Source: an uncultured SAR86 cluster bacterium
Lineage (GTDB): Bacteria; Pseudomonadota; Gammaproteobacteria; Magnimaribacterales; D2472
Reading direction: 5' to 3'
DNA length: 64,000 nucleotides
Assembly: GCA_902623535.1 (NCBI GenBank)
Contig: CACNUA010000003.1
Location: 1 to 64,000, forward strand
Positions 10,570-21,007 of this stretch are shown one piece after another. How positions within the stretch are numbered: the first letter of the stretch is position 1; every line of letters starts with the position of its first letter. A model generated the notes under the pieces. It had not been told where the DNA came from. It worked only from the letters and a program-made list of their open reading frames with translations, and did no database searches. The translations under genes were made by a program, and so were the position numbers.

Positions 10570-10772
10570 TAGCTATCGAGATGTTTTGCATTTTGTAACT
10601 CAATGACCCTACTAAGAACCTCCTCCCATATTTTCCACTCAGAATGATTTAGGTTTGCAGCATATTCAGCCGCTCTTAGCATCGCTATAGATTCCGCATC
10701 ATCACCATATTGAGAGATAAGGTCTCGAGCTGTTTTTGTTACTTGATTCAAGGCTTTTTGCAACTGGCACAT
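10569..10772 (-). CDS. small conserved-looking protein of unknown function (67 aa)
   Basis: start overlaps in-operon with rhomboid start region; no recognised domain. Confidence 0.55.
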   Translation of the reverse strand: MCQLQKALNQVTKTARDLISQYGDDAESIAMLRAAEYAANLNHSEWKIWEEVLSRVIELQNAKHLDS

Positions 10773-10956
10773 TATTTTAAATTGTTCTGCAACTTTATCC
10801 CAAGTAAAGCTAGATTCAAAGCTTATTCAGACAGACAAAAGAAATTTCTTAGCCCAAATGAATAACTGAGAAGAATATCGAGCGAAACTTGAGTTTGTAC
10901 ATAGTAGAATGGTAGGTGTAATTTAGGAAGTTAATAAAATAAAAATTAACAATTGT

Positions 10957-11880
10957 ATGGAAATTATTCACATATATGACCAAAGGCCAGGTCATTATAA
11001 CCAAGGAAATATTCTCTTAGAATGCCTTGGTAATGAGTTTAATTGTGCAACGTCAGAATGCTCAATAGATAACTTAAACAAATTTAAACCTAATTCAAAT
11101 AAACTTATTTTAATTGGGGTTGGGCATAGAGTGCATAAAGCATTACTGCAACAAAAAAGACTCCTCTCTAGCTCTCATAACATTACTCTTATTGCTGTTC
11201 TAAGACCAACTTTTAATGCTAAAAAGTTTGATCTAGTTGTAGCCCCAGAACATGACTACTTTGACAGAAAGATGCCTACAAACTGTTTGTTGTTTAAAGG
11301 CAGCCTTTGTAAAACATCCCTTCTTAAACCTGAAAATAATAAACTTGTTGTGTGTATTGGCGGCCCAATAAAGAATATGCCGTTTGAAAAAGGGCTCCTA
11401 ATAGATAATCTAAAATACATTATTGATACTCACCGGCAGTTTAAGATTTCTATTTTTAATTCAAGAAGAACACCCGATGATTTATGGTCTGAAATTTCTT
11501 GTTATAAAAATATTAGACTGTATGATTCTGAAGATACTGACTTTAATTTTTTTAACAGCAATCTTGTATCGGCTTCAAAAAAATTCATCACACCCGACAG
11601 CATTAGTATGATATTTGAGAGTCTATCGAGTTACGGTGAAACTTATTTGTTGCAAACCAGCAAATGCCCTAAAAAACATTGGTTCAGCTTTAAAAGCAAT
11701 AAGCATCAAAGAATTAATAATGGATTACTTGACGAAAAACGCATTGGTATTGTTCAAAAAAGGGATGTTTTTGATCGATCAGGAGTAATAAGTTACATCA
11801 TATCTCCAAATCCAGGTTTTGAACCATTGGCTGAAGTCGAGAAAATTGCTTTCAAAGTTAAAAGACTTATAAATGAATAA
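10957..11880 (+). CDS. ELM1/GtrOC1-like putative glycosyltransferase
   Basis: YDQRPGHYNQ start, GPIKN, SRRTPDDLW, SMIFESLSSYGETYLL as in bacterial ELM1 family. Confidence 0.75.
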   Translation: MEIIHIYDQRPGHYNQGNILLECLGNEFNCATSECSIDNLNKFKPNSNKLILIGVGHRVHKALLQQKRLLSSSHNITLIAVLRPTFNAKKFDLVVAPEHDYFDRKMPTNCLLFKGSLCKTSLLKPENNKLVVCIGGPIKNMPFEKGLLIDNLKYIIDTHRQFKISIFNSRRTPDDLWSEISCYKNIRLYDSEDTDFNFFNSNLVSASKKFITPDSISMIFESLSSYGETYLLQTSKCPKKHWFSFKSNKHQRINNGLLDEKRIGIVQKRDVFDRSGVISYIISPNPGFEPLAEVEKIAFKVKRLINE

Positions 11881-12859
11881 TATTGCGCATTTAATTTGTA
11901 GCAAAAATTTTTCAGGCATTGAGCAACATGTTCAAGAATTAACATCAACACTAACAAATAATTCTGATTATCGTCTTTATATCTTTGCAGATAAAAACTT
12001 AGAAACTCATTTTCAGAATCATAGATTTCAAGTATTTCCTAATAAATTCAGGCTCAATCTCTTTGCTCTCTTCAAGCTCCGAAAATTAATAAAAGTTCAT
12101 AAAATTCAAATACTTCACTGTCATGGTTCAAAATCAATCCTTTTAGGTCGTTGGGTAAGCTGGATTACAAAGGTAGAATTAATTGCAACAGTTCATGCTA
12201 ATAAAAAAAGACCTGTTCCTACAAATGGCTTTAGGAAAACAATTATCGTAAATGAGCTCTTAAAAAAAACTTATCCTGCTGCAGAGGTGATAGGTAATTG
12301 GGTAAATCCCAGATTAGAAATAATTAATTCCTCAAGAGATGGAAGCTTTATTGCGGTTGGAAGACTGGAAAAAATCAAGCGATTCGATTTATTGATTCAT
12401 GCATGGAAAGGCATTAATGAAAAACTTGAAATCATCGGAGATGGTTTAGAAAAGAATACTCTGCTAACTATCATTGAGAATAACGACCTAGCCAAAAGAA
12501 TTACCATCAGGTCAGAGGTCAATTCTCAGGAACTGGCTAATATTTATAAAAGAGCAAAAGGCTTAATCGTCACTAGCTCAAGAGAGGGAGGACCTAGGGT
12601 GGCTCTAGAGGCAGCAGCTTTTAACTTACCGGTATTTGGAACCAATGTAGGTATTATGAGTGAATTATTTCCCCAAGAGGTCTTGGCTGATCCCAGCAAT
12701 GAAGATGAAGTTATTTCTTTAATAAGAAGTTTTGTGCCCTTAGCAAAAAATCTTGATGTAAGTGCAATTAAGGAACGAATATTTGAATCCTATACAGTAG
12801 AAAGCTCTGCAAAAAAGGTTAGTAAAATTTACGATTCAGTATTAAGCAATTCTTTGTAA
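11873..12859 (+). CDS. glycosyltransferase family 4
   Basis: VGRLEKIKRFDLLIHAW, TSSREGGPRVALEAAAFNLPV. Confidence 0.88.
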   Translation: MNNIAHLICSKNFSGIEQHVQELTSTLTNNSDYRLYIFADKNLETHFQNHRFQVFPNKFRLNLFALFKLRKLIKVHKIQILHCHGSKSILLGRWVSWITKVELIATVHANKKRPVPTNGFRKTIIVNELLKKTYPAAEVIGNWVNPRLEIINSSRDGSFIAVGRLEKIKRFDLLIHAWKGINEKLEIIGDGLEKNTLLTIIENNDLAKRITIRSEVNSQELANIYKRAKGLIVTSSREGGPRVALEAAAFNLPVFGTNVGIMSELFPQEVLADPSNEDEVISLIRSFVPLAKNLDVSAIKERIFESYTVESSAKKVSKIYDSVLSNSL

Positions 12860-13926
12860 ACTTTTAATGTTGCGTTGGTTTGATACTCTTTTTTGAACTC
12901 TTTATTTAAAATTAACTGATCAGGTACATCTAATAAACGTCTTACTTTAACTTCTAAATCATCCATTGAATTAAGTTTAGTAAGACCATTAGATTGAAGG
13001 AGAGATAGAGACTCTTTTACCCCTCCATAATCCCATCCCACAACCGAGCAGCCACAAGCAACAGCTTCAATCATTGTTCTTCCAAACGGTTCAGCCTTTG
13101 ATGATAAGTTAAAAACAATAGAAGAAATTTTATAAACATTTTCAATATCAGATCTTCCATCACAAAATAATATTTTAGTGTCATCTAAATCAAGGTCTGA
13201 TGCCAACATTTTGAGCTTTTTAAAATAAGTTTTTTTATTCTTTGCAACAGGCCCCATGACAATGCCAATCAGTGAAGGATCTTTAAGCCTATGTATTAGT
13301 TCAATAAACGTTTCAATGCCCTTCCATGAAGTGATCCTGCCAGGCATTAATAAGATTTTTTTATTTGTTGTTTGCGGAAATTCTGCAAACCATTTATTGA
13401 GCCAACTACTTTCTAGAGGAACTTGATTGAATTTTTCTGTGTCACAACCTCTGTAAATATTGACTATATTTGTAGTTGAAATTCTGTAATTTTCTTTAAT
13501 GTATTGCTTTACAGTATTAGAAATACTAATAATTAAATCACTTTTAGCCATTGATTGGCTGTACCATGGCTTGCTGTAAAGACCATGAAAGGTAGATACT
13601 AAGATTGGCTTTTGATCATCTGCCAATCCTCTTATGGCCAAGAGATATATCCAGGCTGGAAATCTTGATCGAACATGAACAATATCTGGTTTCTCTTCAA
13701 GAAGAATTTTCTTGAGCGCATTAAATTGCATCAAAGCAGATATGGATTTCTTTGAAATAGGAATTTGTAAATTTTTTACCTCGATATCTAATTCACTCTC
13801 AAGAACGCCACCTGCTGAAATGACAAGAGCATCATGACCTTGAGAAACTAAAAAATTAGCAAGATCGACAGTTCCACGTTCAACACCTCCAAAATTTAAT
13901 TCTGGAAGTAATTGAGCAACTTTCAT
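12829..13926 (-). CDS. glycosyltransferase family 4
   Basis: NFGGVERGTVDLA, PGRITSWKGIETFIEL, EPFGRTMIEAVACG. Confidence 0.9.
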   Translation of the reverse strand: MKVAQLLPELNFGGVERGTVDLANFLVSQGHDALVISAGGVLESELDIEVKNLQIPISKKSISALMQFNALKKILLEEKPDIVHVRSRFPAWIYLLAIRGLADDQKPILVSTFHGLYSKPWYSQSMAKSDLIISISNTVKQYIKENYRISTTNIVNIYRGCDTEKFNQVPLESSWLNKWFAEFPQTTNKKILLMPGRITSWKGIETFIELIHRLKDPSLIGIVMGPVAKNKKTYFKKLKMLASDLDLDDTKILFCDGRSDIENVYKISSIVFNLSSKAEPFGRTMIEAVACGCSVVGWDYGGVKESLSLLQSNGLTKLNSMDDLEVKVRRLLDVPDQLILNKEFKKEYQTNATLKVYKELLNTES

Positions 13927-15135
13927 TTATTCGTACCTTAGTGAAATTGCTGGATCAAGTTTGGCTGCTCTTCTAGCAGGCCAAATTCCAAAAAATAGTC
14001 CTACCATTGCAGAAAAAGTAATTGATCCAATTATCGCGGTAAAAGGAAATACTATCGGCCATTCTTGTAAAAAAGCTATTAGAAAATATATTGAGGTTCC
14101 AAAAATAACTCCAATAAAACCGCCAATTAAGCACAACGTGATTGCTTCAATAATAAACTGAAATAATATTGTATTTTGTGTAGCGCCTAGTGCTTTTCTT
14201 AATCCAATTTCCCTTGTTCTTTCAGTAACTGAAACCAACATAATATTCATCACGCCAATACCCCCTACCAAAAGGCTTATTGAGGCTATGCCAATTATTA
14301 AAGCAAAGAATATAGATGTGGCTTGTCTTTGAAGGTCTAATGCTTGACCCCAATCTCTAATACTGAAATTATTATTTTCACCAGGCCCTATGTCATGCTC
14401 TCTTCTTAGAATCCTCTCAATAGCAATCATTACTTCCTCTGTCGCATACTCTATAGGATAATTTATAGCAATAGACCCTATTGTCTCCCTTCCAAAGATT
14501 CGATCAGAGGCAGTGTATAAGGGTGTATATATCTGCTCGTCAGGATTTGGCCCCCAGCTTGCGCCCTCTTCTTTGATAGTGCCAATTACTTTAAATGGAA
14601 TATTATTAATAAAGATTTCATTGTTCAAAAGAACTGTGGATGATGTTTTAAGTTCGTTAGCAACTTTTGAGCCAAGAATAACAACCCGTTTTCTTGCTAA
14701 ATTGTCATTTTCAGTAAAAGAAATACCAGAATCTAATTCATATCCTCGGATTGGAAAAAAATCCTGCGTGCTGCCGACAATTTGTAAACTTGCATTCTCG
14801 CTTTTAAATTGTACTTGTTTTGATCCCCTAATCTCAGGGGCAATTTGCCAGGGTATTTCTTCATCCTTTGAAAGAGCAATGGCATCTTTGATATCCAACG
14901 GAACCTTACTAGTATTTGTTGCCCCTTGCCTAGAAGAGCTTGGATAAACATATATTGTTCTTGCTCCTAGGTCGGTAATCGAGTCATTGAGTGCCTGTTG
15001 AGCACTCGAACCCATAGCTACCATAGCAATAACAGCAGCTGTACCAATAATAATGGCAAGCGTAGTTAAAATTGATCTTAATTTATTTACTTTTATAGCA
15101 TCTATTGCAGTGCCTATGGATTCTTGGACAAGCAT
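13927..15135 (-). CDS. MacB-like ABC transporter permease
   Basis: MacB periplasmic core plus FtsX-like C-terminus (SVTERTREIGLRKALGAT). Confidence 0.92.
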   Translation of the reverse strand: MLVQESIGTAIDAIKVNKLRSILTTLAIIIGTAAVIAMVAMGSSAQQALNDSITDLGARTIYVYPSSSRQGATNTSKVPLDIKDAIALSKDEEIPWQIAPEIRGSKQVQFKSENASLQIVGSTQDFFPIRGYELDSGISFTENDNLARKRVVILGSKVANELKTSSTVLLNNEIFINNIPFKVIGTIKEEGASWGPNPDEQIYTPLYTASDRIFGRETIGSIAINYPIEYATEEVMIAIERILRREHDIGPGENNNFSIRDWGQALDLQRQATSIFFALIIGIASISLLVGGIGVMNIMLVSVTERTREIGLRKALGATQNTILFQFIIEAITLCLIGGFIGVIFGTSIYFLIAFLQEWPIVFPFTAIIGSITFSAMVGLFFGIWPARRAAKLDPAISLRYE

Positions 15136-16325
15136 TAGCTAAACCTATTTTTTAAACGTTCAGAAAATCTTTGCTGAGATTTAATTAATCCCTCGCTTGG
15201 TAAGACATAAACAATATCATTTTTATTAAGCCCCTCTTTTAGTTCGACATAGTTAAGGTCAGTTTTGCCAACCTTAACCCATTGCATTTGTGGTCCCTTA
15301 TTTGTTTCTTTAAAAACTATAAAATAAGTAAAACCTTCACCTTCAACTCTTTTTTCTAAAAATGAACTGATTTGATCATTATCAATCCCTAAAAGCATGG
15401 CAACACTCATAACATCTCTTCTTGTTCTTAAGGATCCAGAGGGCAGTGCTAGAGCAACTTGTTCATTTAAAATTTCTATTTCAACATCGGTATTCATCCC
15501 TATCAGTAGCAAATTATTCTCATTTTTAATATCAATCAATACCGGGAATGTAGTAACGTTTTGCTCCTCTCTAGCCTGAGGTTCAATCTTTGAAACTATG
15601 CCAGTAAATTTTTTATCTCTGTAAGCTGAAACTTTCAAGGTAACTTCTTGGCCAATAGTGATTTTGCCAATATCTATCTCGTCGATTAATGCTCTTACTC
15701 TCACTTGATTTAAGTCAGCCATCTCCATTAAAAGAGTCCCCCCACCAACAGCTGATGTTGGTGATGTAATTACTTGTCCAACTTCTGCTGGTCTTGAAAT
15801 AATAGTTCCACTAATTGGTGATCTAACAAGGGTATCATCGAGCGCTATTTTTGCATTTTCTAAGTAAACATTAGATCTTACGTATTGAGATTTCGCAGAG
15901 GAAAAGGATTCTTGGGCATCTTCAAAAGCTTTATCAGAAATGCTTCCCTCATTATGGAGTGTTTCTGATCTAAGAAATTGGCTTTCAGCATTCTGTAATC
16001 TAACCTTTGCTACGTCTAAATCAGCAGACGCTTGCTCTAGATTATTTTTTGGTGTTCTTTGATCAATTCTTGCTAATACTTGACCTTTTTCTATAAAATC
16101 TCCAATTTCTGCACCCAAATATAATATTTCTCCTGATGCTTTAGACTTGATCTCAATAGAGGATATTGCCTCAACAGTTCCTGAAGCCTCGACAGTTAAA
16201 TCAAGTTGTTGAGTTTTAACTTCTTTTTTTGAATAAAATTTAAATTCCTCTTCGTCACTTGAGCCACCTCCACAACTTACTAGAGCAATTGGAATTATTA
16301 ATAAAGAAAATATTTTGTGCTTCAT
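15135..16325 (-). CDS. periplasmic adaptor (MacA-like membrane fusion protein), lipoprotein
   Basis: lipobox LVSCGGGSS; barrel-sandwich and beta-barrel MFP pattern. Confidence 0.9.
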   Translation of the reverse strand: MKHKIFSLLIIPIALVSCGGGSSDEEEFKFYSKKEVKTQQLDLTVEASGTVEAISSIEIKSKASGEILYLGAEIGDFIEKGQVLARIDQRTPKNNLEQASADLDVAKVRLQNAESQFLRSETLHNEGSISDKAFEDAQESFSSAKSQYVRSNVYLENAKIALDDTLVRSPISGTIISRPAEVGQVITSPTSAVGGGTLLMEMADLNQVRVRALIDEIDIGKITIGQEVTLKVSAYRDKKFTGIVSKIEPQAREEQNVTTFPVLIDIKNENNLLLIGMNTDVEIEILNEQVALALPSGSLRTRRDVMSVAMLLGIDNDQISSFLEKRVEGEGFTYFIVFKETNKGPQMQWVKVGKTDLNYVELKEGLNKNDIVYVLPSEGLIKSQQRFSERLKNRFS

Positions 16326-17008
16326 TTTAGTACCTTCTGATCCTCAGATATTTTACCGTCTTTTATAGAGATTATTCTCTCAGCTTGATTCGCAACTTCT
16401 ATTTCGTGTGTGATTACAATAATAGTTTGTCCTTGTTTATGAAGATTTATAAAAAGATTCATAACTTCATCACCAGTTTTGCTATCTAAATTACCAGTAG
16501 GCTCATCAGCAAAAAGAATTGATGGTTTATTAACTAGTGCTCTTGCTATTGCAACTCTTTGTTGTTGTCCTCCGGACAACTCTGAAGGTTGATGATGAGC
16601 CCTAGATTCAAGATCAACTGATTTTATTACCTCCATGGCAATTACCTCCTGCTCAGACTTATCTATTCCAGCATATTTTAATGGCAACATAACATTGTCT
16701 AAAGCTGTGTTTCTTGCTAATAAATGGAAGTTTTGAAATACAAATCCAATTTCATGATTTCTTATTAATGCTAGAGCATCATCATCGAGCATGCTCACAT
16801 TTCTGTTATTAAGGTAATATGTTCCGCTGGTAGGACTGTCTAAACATCCAATAATATTCATCAAAGTAGATTTACCTGAACCAGATGGACCCATAATTGC
16901 GACAAACTCTCCTTTATTTATGTTGAGTGAAACTCCTCTCAGAGCCTCAACAGTTTGGGTTCCAACATAAAAGTGACGAACCAAATTTTCAGTTTTAATT
17001 ATGCTCAT
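16322..17008 (-). CDS. ABC transporter ATP-binding protein (MacB/LolD-like)
   Basis: GPSGSGKST, LSGGQQQRVAIARAL, DEPTGNLDS. Confidence 0.95.
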   Translation of the reverse strand: MSIIKTENLVRHFYVGTQTVEALRGVSLNINKGEFVAIMGPSGSGKSTLMNIIGCLDSPTSGTYYLNNRNVSMLDDDALALIRNHEIGFVFQNFHLLARNTALDNVMLPLKYAGIDKSEQEVIAMEVIKSVDLESRAHHQPSELSGGQQQRVAIARALVNKPSILFADEPTGNLDSKTGDEVMNLFINLHKQGQTIIVITHEIEVANQAERIISIKDGKISEDQKVLK

Positions 17009-17037
17009 AAATTTTGGATGTAAAGTATACTTTACAC

Positions 17038-17493
17038 TTAGGTAGGTTCACAAATAAACACTGGGATGTCTCTATCGGTGTTATTTTGATAAGTCTGGTA
17101 GTTAGGATACGTCGCACATATAATTGGCCAAAGTGATGCTTTCTCCTCTTCTGACACTTGCCTTGCAAGAAAAGTTCCATGACTGGTAGAAGTCATAACT
17201 TCGACTTTCGGATTCGCTTTAACATTGTAATACCAGCTAGGATTTTTAGGCATTCCTCCTAACGAGGCAACTAAGATAGGATTACCATTCTTGTGAACAT
17301 GTATTAAGGGAATGTTTCGAATTTTATTTGTTTTGGCGCCAATAGTTCTTACAACCATAACTGGAAAACCACCTGGCCACTTATTCCAAATCTTACCTTT
17401 AGACATTAAAAAAATAGGTGCTTGAAGCTTTGAAAAAATACGAATCACAAACTTCCCAAATTTAGCTGAAGATTCTGAATATTTTTCTGCCAT
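17038..17493 (-). CDS. deazaflavin (F420)-dependent nitroreductase (DDN)-like protein
   Basis: MVVRTIGAKTNKIRNIPLIHVHKNGNPILVASLGGMPKNPSWYYNVKANPKVEV resembles DDN/FDR family. Confidence 0.82.
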   Translation of the reverse strand: MAEKYSESSAKFGKFVIRIFSKLQAPIFLMSKGKIWNKWPGGFPVMVVRTIGAKTNKIRNIPLIHVHKNGNPILVASLGGMPKNPSWYYNVKANPKVEVMTSTSHGTFLARQVSEEEKASLWPIICATYPNYQTYQNNTDRDIPVFICEPT

Positions 17494-17496
17494 TTC

Positions 17497-18663
17497 TTAT
17501 TTAAATGCTGATATACCAGTTTGAAAGTTACCTAAAATAAGAGAATGGACATCATGAGTTCCTTCATAAGTATTTACAGCTTCAAGGTTCATGGTATGCC
17601 TAATTACGTGATACTCATCAATCACTCCGTTGCCTCCATGCATATCACGTGCAGCTCTTGCAATATCTAATGCTTTTCCACAATTATTTCTTTTAACAAG
17701 TGAGATCATTTCTGGGATCATTTTATCCTCGTCCATTAATCTCCCAACTCTTAAGCTAGCCTGCAGTGCAAGAGTAATTTCAGACTGCATGTCTGCAAGC
17801 TTTTTTTGAATAAGTTGTTTGGCTGCTAAGGGTTCACCAAATTGATCACGATCAAGGGTGTACTGCCTAGCAGCCTTCCAGCAGAACTCTGCTGCCCCAA
17901 TAACCCCCCATGAAATACCGTATCTTGCTAAATTTAAGCACGAAAAGGGTCCTTTAAAACTTTGAACATTTGGAAGAAGTCTTTCATCAGGTATGAAAAG
18001 TTCGTCCATAAAGACTTGCCCTGTTGTTGATGCACGAAGAGCAAACTTACCCTCAAGTTTGGCAGTACTTATATTTTTATCATCTTTTTCTGCAATAAAA
18101 CCTCTCAGAATTCCTTGTTCATCTTTTGCCCATATGACAAAGATATCTGCTATTGGAGCATTCGTAATCCATGTCTTAGAGCCAGATAACTTATAACCAC
18201 CATCAACTTTTTTAGCAACAGTCTTCATGCTTCCTGGGTCTGAACCTGCATCCGGTTCTGTGAGGCCAAAACAACCAATTAACTTTCCTTTAGCCATTTC
18301 TGGTAGATACTTCTCTTTTTGATTATCTGAACCGAATTTATAAATTGCATACATCGAAAGCGAAGATTGAACACTCATTGCAGAGCGATAACTTGAATCG
18401 ACCCTTTCAATTTCTCTTGTAATCAAGCCATAAGCAACATAACTAATGCCTGCACAACCGTAACCTTGAATTGTAGGACCAAGCATTCCAAGATCACCAA
18501 GTTCATTATAAATTTCTCTATGAAACACCTCATCTCGATTAGCTTCAAGAATTCTAGGCATAAGCGAATTCTGACAATATTCGTGAATATTTCTCTGAAT
18601 AATTCTCTCCTCCTCAGAGAGCTGTTCGTCGAATAATAGAATGTCTTCCCAGTGATTTTGCAT
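17497..18663 (-). CDS. acyl-CoA dehydrogenase, glutaryl-CoA dehydrogenase-like
   Basis: [40 protein letters not shown]. Confidence 0.92.
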   Translation of the reverse strand: MQNHWEDILLFDEQLSEEERIIQRNIHEYCQNSLMPRILEANRDEVFHREIYNELGDLGMLGPTIQGYGCAGISYVAYGLITREIERVDSSYRSAMSVQSSLSMYAIYKFGSDNQKEKYLPEMAKGKLIGCFGLTEPDAGSDPGSMKTVAKKVDGGYKLSGSKTWITNAPIADIFVIWAKDEQGILRGFIAEKDDKNISTAKLEGKFALRASTTGQVFMDELFIPDERLLPNVQSFKGPFSCLNLARYGISWGVIGAAEFCWKAARQYTLDRDQFGEPLAAKQLIQKKLADMQSEITLALQASLRVGRLMDEDKMIPEMISLVKRNNCGKALDIARAARDMHGGNGVIDEYHVIRHTMNLEAVNTYEGTHDVHSLILGNFQTGISAFK

Positions 18664-18697
18664 AAAAAAAACCAGCTTATTAATACTAAGCTGGTTT
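18664..18697 (-). terminator. intrinsic terminator downstream of TBDR 18712-20976
   Basis: inverted repeat aaaccagctta...taagctggttt followed on - strand by T-tract. Confidence 0.75.
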
Positions 18698-18711
18698 CAT
18701 AAAATTAAAAG

Positions 18712-20976
18712 TTAAAATTTATATCTAACATCAAATCCAACTGTTCTAGGTGCTCCATAATAATCAAGTGTTATCTGACCAAAACCAGGACCGAAGGGAA
18801 TATTGTTAACAATATAACTATTATCGGTTAAGTTTTTGATCCAGAAAGTTAGACTGATATTTTCTGCTGGATCTGTAAATAATCTTAGATCTGTTATTCC
18901 TCGTGAAGCTACATTAGTAAGAGCAGCCCTTGGATCATTTCCATTGTATGGAAAAATAGCATGCTCTGAAATCCTACTATGATCTAATCTCATTCTGTAT
19001 GGCCCAAAATCCTTTTCTAAAGAAACATATAAAGTATGATCAGGAGCATAAGGGAATTGCTCTAAAGCAAATCCATCACTTGCAACAGCACCGCCAGTAA
19101 ACTCGGCATCTAAACTACCATAATTAACCATCAGTTTGGTCGTATCATTTACATAAGCAGTTGTTTCAATCTCAATACCTGAGATATCTGCTGAATTATT
19201 AATTACTTCTGAAGCCGCAGCTGCATCCGCAGTGAAATAAGAAATTTGCATATCTTCATGCTCATTATCAAAGTATGCAACATTAACCATCACACGATTA
19301 TCTAAATATCTTCCCTTGAATCCAATTTCAGTGGATTGAACTGTTTCAGGTGCATAAGGTGTGGATGCTGCAAATGGGTTAGAGCTTTCAGCATTAAATC
19401 CACCAGCCTTAAATCCATCAGCTACTTTAAAATACATATTTGCAGATTCACTAATATCATGAGAAACAATGAATGTTCCCGTTGTATCATCAAAACTACC
19501 TTCACCAGAAGCAGAGATTAATCCAACATACTCTTTAAAGCCCTCTTTATCTTCATCGGTGCTTCTTACACCAACGGTAACATTTGTTTTATCTGTTACT
19601 GCAAGGTCAAATTGAGCATAAATAGCGGTGCTATCTCCACTACCTGAATAATTTTGCACAATATTAGTTCCCCCTCCGAAAAATAATTGAGGGTTTGAAG
19701 TATAAGCATCATCTTTTAGCGCATAATATCCTAATACATAGTTAAGATTACCTCTTTCGCCAGTTAACTGAAGTTCAAAAGTTTCTGATGTATAGTCAGT
19801 AAATCTAGAAGTATTAGCGATAGGGAAAGGCCCTCCATCAAGATCTAAGTTATCAGACCATTCAGTATCTCTTCTTGCTAGGATTGCTTTTACAGTTCCT
19901 AGGTTAGTGTCTCGTGAATAAGTTAATGCAACACCACTTACCTCCGATTTTTCAAAAACTGCTTCATTGACATGAGCCACTTTAGCTCTGCCCTTGGAAG
20001 TGTAAAGTTCAATCGGCCATAATTTTAATCCACCAGTTGCAGGAGAGGCACCAACGCCAAATGCTGCACTCCAGTTTGGAATTGTGTATCCAAGTTGTGC
20101 AAATGGGGGTGTATTACTTTGATCATTATAGTCAACAGACAAATCAAATGAACTGTTATCAGTATCTCTTGCTATAGTAAATCTAAAGCCATGAGAATTA
20201 ATAGTATCTAACTCGTTAACAGTTGGATCTGCAGATGGAACAACACCTTGTGCGCCACCAAAGGGACCAGGAGCATTATGAACATATCCATCCCGCTCTT
20301 TACTATTTACTACTAATTTACCGTAAGTACCATCGCCAATTTCAAAATCAGTAGTAAACTGAGCCTGAGTAAGACCATAATTTCCGAGAGTTAGCTTTGT
20401 CTCTACACCAGAACCGTTTGGTCTTTGTGAAATTAAATTTATAGCACCACCAAGAGTATTTCTTCCGTACAAAGTTCCTTGCGGACCTCTTAGAATCTCA
20501 ACTCTTTCTAAGTCAACTACATCAAAAATGGCTCCTTGTGTTTTTCCAAGATATACACCATCTAGGTAAACTCCAACGGTCGGTTCCCATGTAATAGCTG
20601 GATTAATTGTAACGCCACCACGCATCGCTATAGTAGCTGATGTGTTATTTGATGGAGTTTCAACTAACATGACATTAGGTGAGATACCTGCCATATCAAC
20701 TACATTTTTAATATCTAAGTCTTCAATAGTCGATGCAGTAATTGCTGTTAGTGCGATTGGAGTGTCTTGAAGAGATTGTTCTCTTTTTTGGGCTGTAACA
20801 ACCACTTCCTCGATGCCGCCCGCGGATCGTACTTCCATGCTTTGCTCAGTCATTGCACGAGTTTGATCATTTCTTTGACTTGCGTTTTCAGACTGAACAG
20901 CTCCTACAGGCTCATCAGCTAATAAAGTAAAACAAGCAATAAGTAAAAATGAAAAAAAGTAATTTTTATAATTCAT
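18712..20976 (-). CDS. TonB-dependent receptor
   Basis: EEVVVTAQKREQSLQDTPIALT, plug LRGPQGTLYGRNTLGGAINLI, C-terminal aromatic strand ending F. Confidence 0.95.
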   Translation of the reverse strand: MNYKNYFFSFLLIACFTLLADEPVGAVQSENASQRNDQTRAMTEQSMEVRSAGGIEEVVVTAQKREQSLQDTPIALTAITASTIEDLDIKNVVDMAGISPNVMLVETPSNNTSATIAMRGGVTINPAITWEPTVGVYLDGVYLGKTQGAIFDVVDLERVEILRGPQGTLYGRNTLGGAINLISQRPNGSGVETKLTLGNYGLTQAQFTTDFEIGDGTYGKLVVNSKERDGYVHNAPGPFGGAQGVVPSADPTVNELDTINSHGFRFTIARDTDNSSFDLSVDYNDQSNTPPFAQLGYTIPNWSAAFGVGASPATGGLKLWPIELYTSKGRAKVAHVNEAVFEKSEVSGVALTYSRDTNLGTVKAILARRDTEWSDNLDLDGGPFPIANTSRFTDYTSETFELQLTGERGNLNYVLGYYALKDDAYTSNPQLFFGGGTNIVQNYSGSGDSTAIYAQFDLAVTDKTNVTVGVRSTDEDKEGFKEYVGLISASGEGSFDDTTGTFIVSHDISESANMYFKVADGFKAGGFNAESSNPFAASTPYAPETVQSTEIGFKGRYLDNRVMVNVAYFDNEHEDMQISYFTADAAAASEVINNSADISGIEIETTAYVNDTTKLMVNYGSLDAEFTGGAVASDGFALEQFPYAPDHTLYVSLEKDFGPYRMRLDHSRISEHAIFPYNGNDPRAALTNVASRGITDLRLFTDPAENISLTFWIKNLTDNSYIVNNIPFGPGFGQITLDYYGAPRTVGFDVRYKF

Positions 20977-21007
20977 AATTGTCCCCTAATAAATAAAATA
21001 AATTAAA

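Noticed and set aside
14513-14947. 144-aa antisense ORF opposite the MacB-like permease
   Set aside because: Fully antisense to a well-supported gene, no recognisable motif; explained by codon composition of the sense gene.
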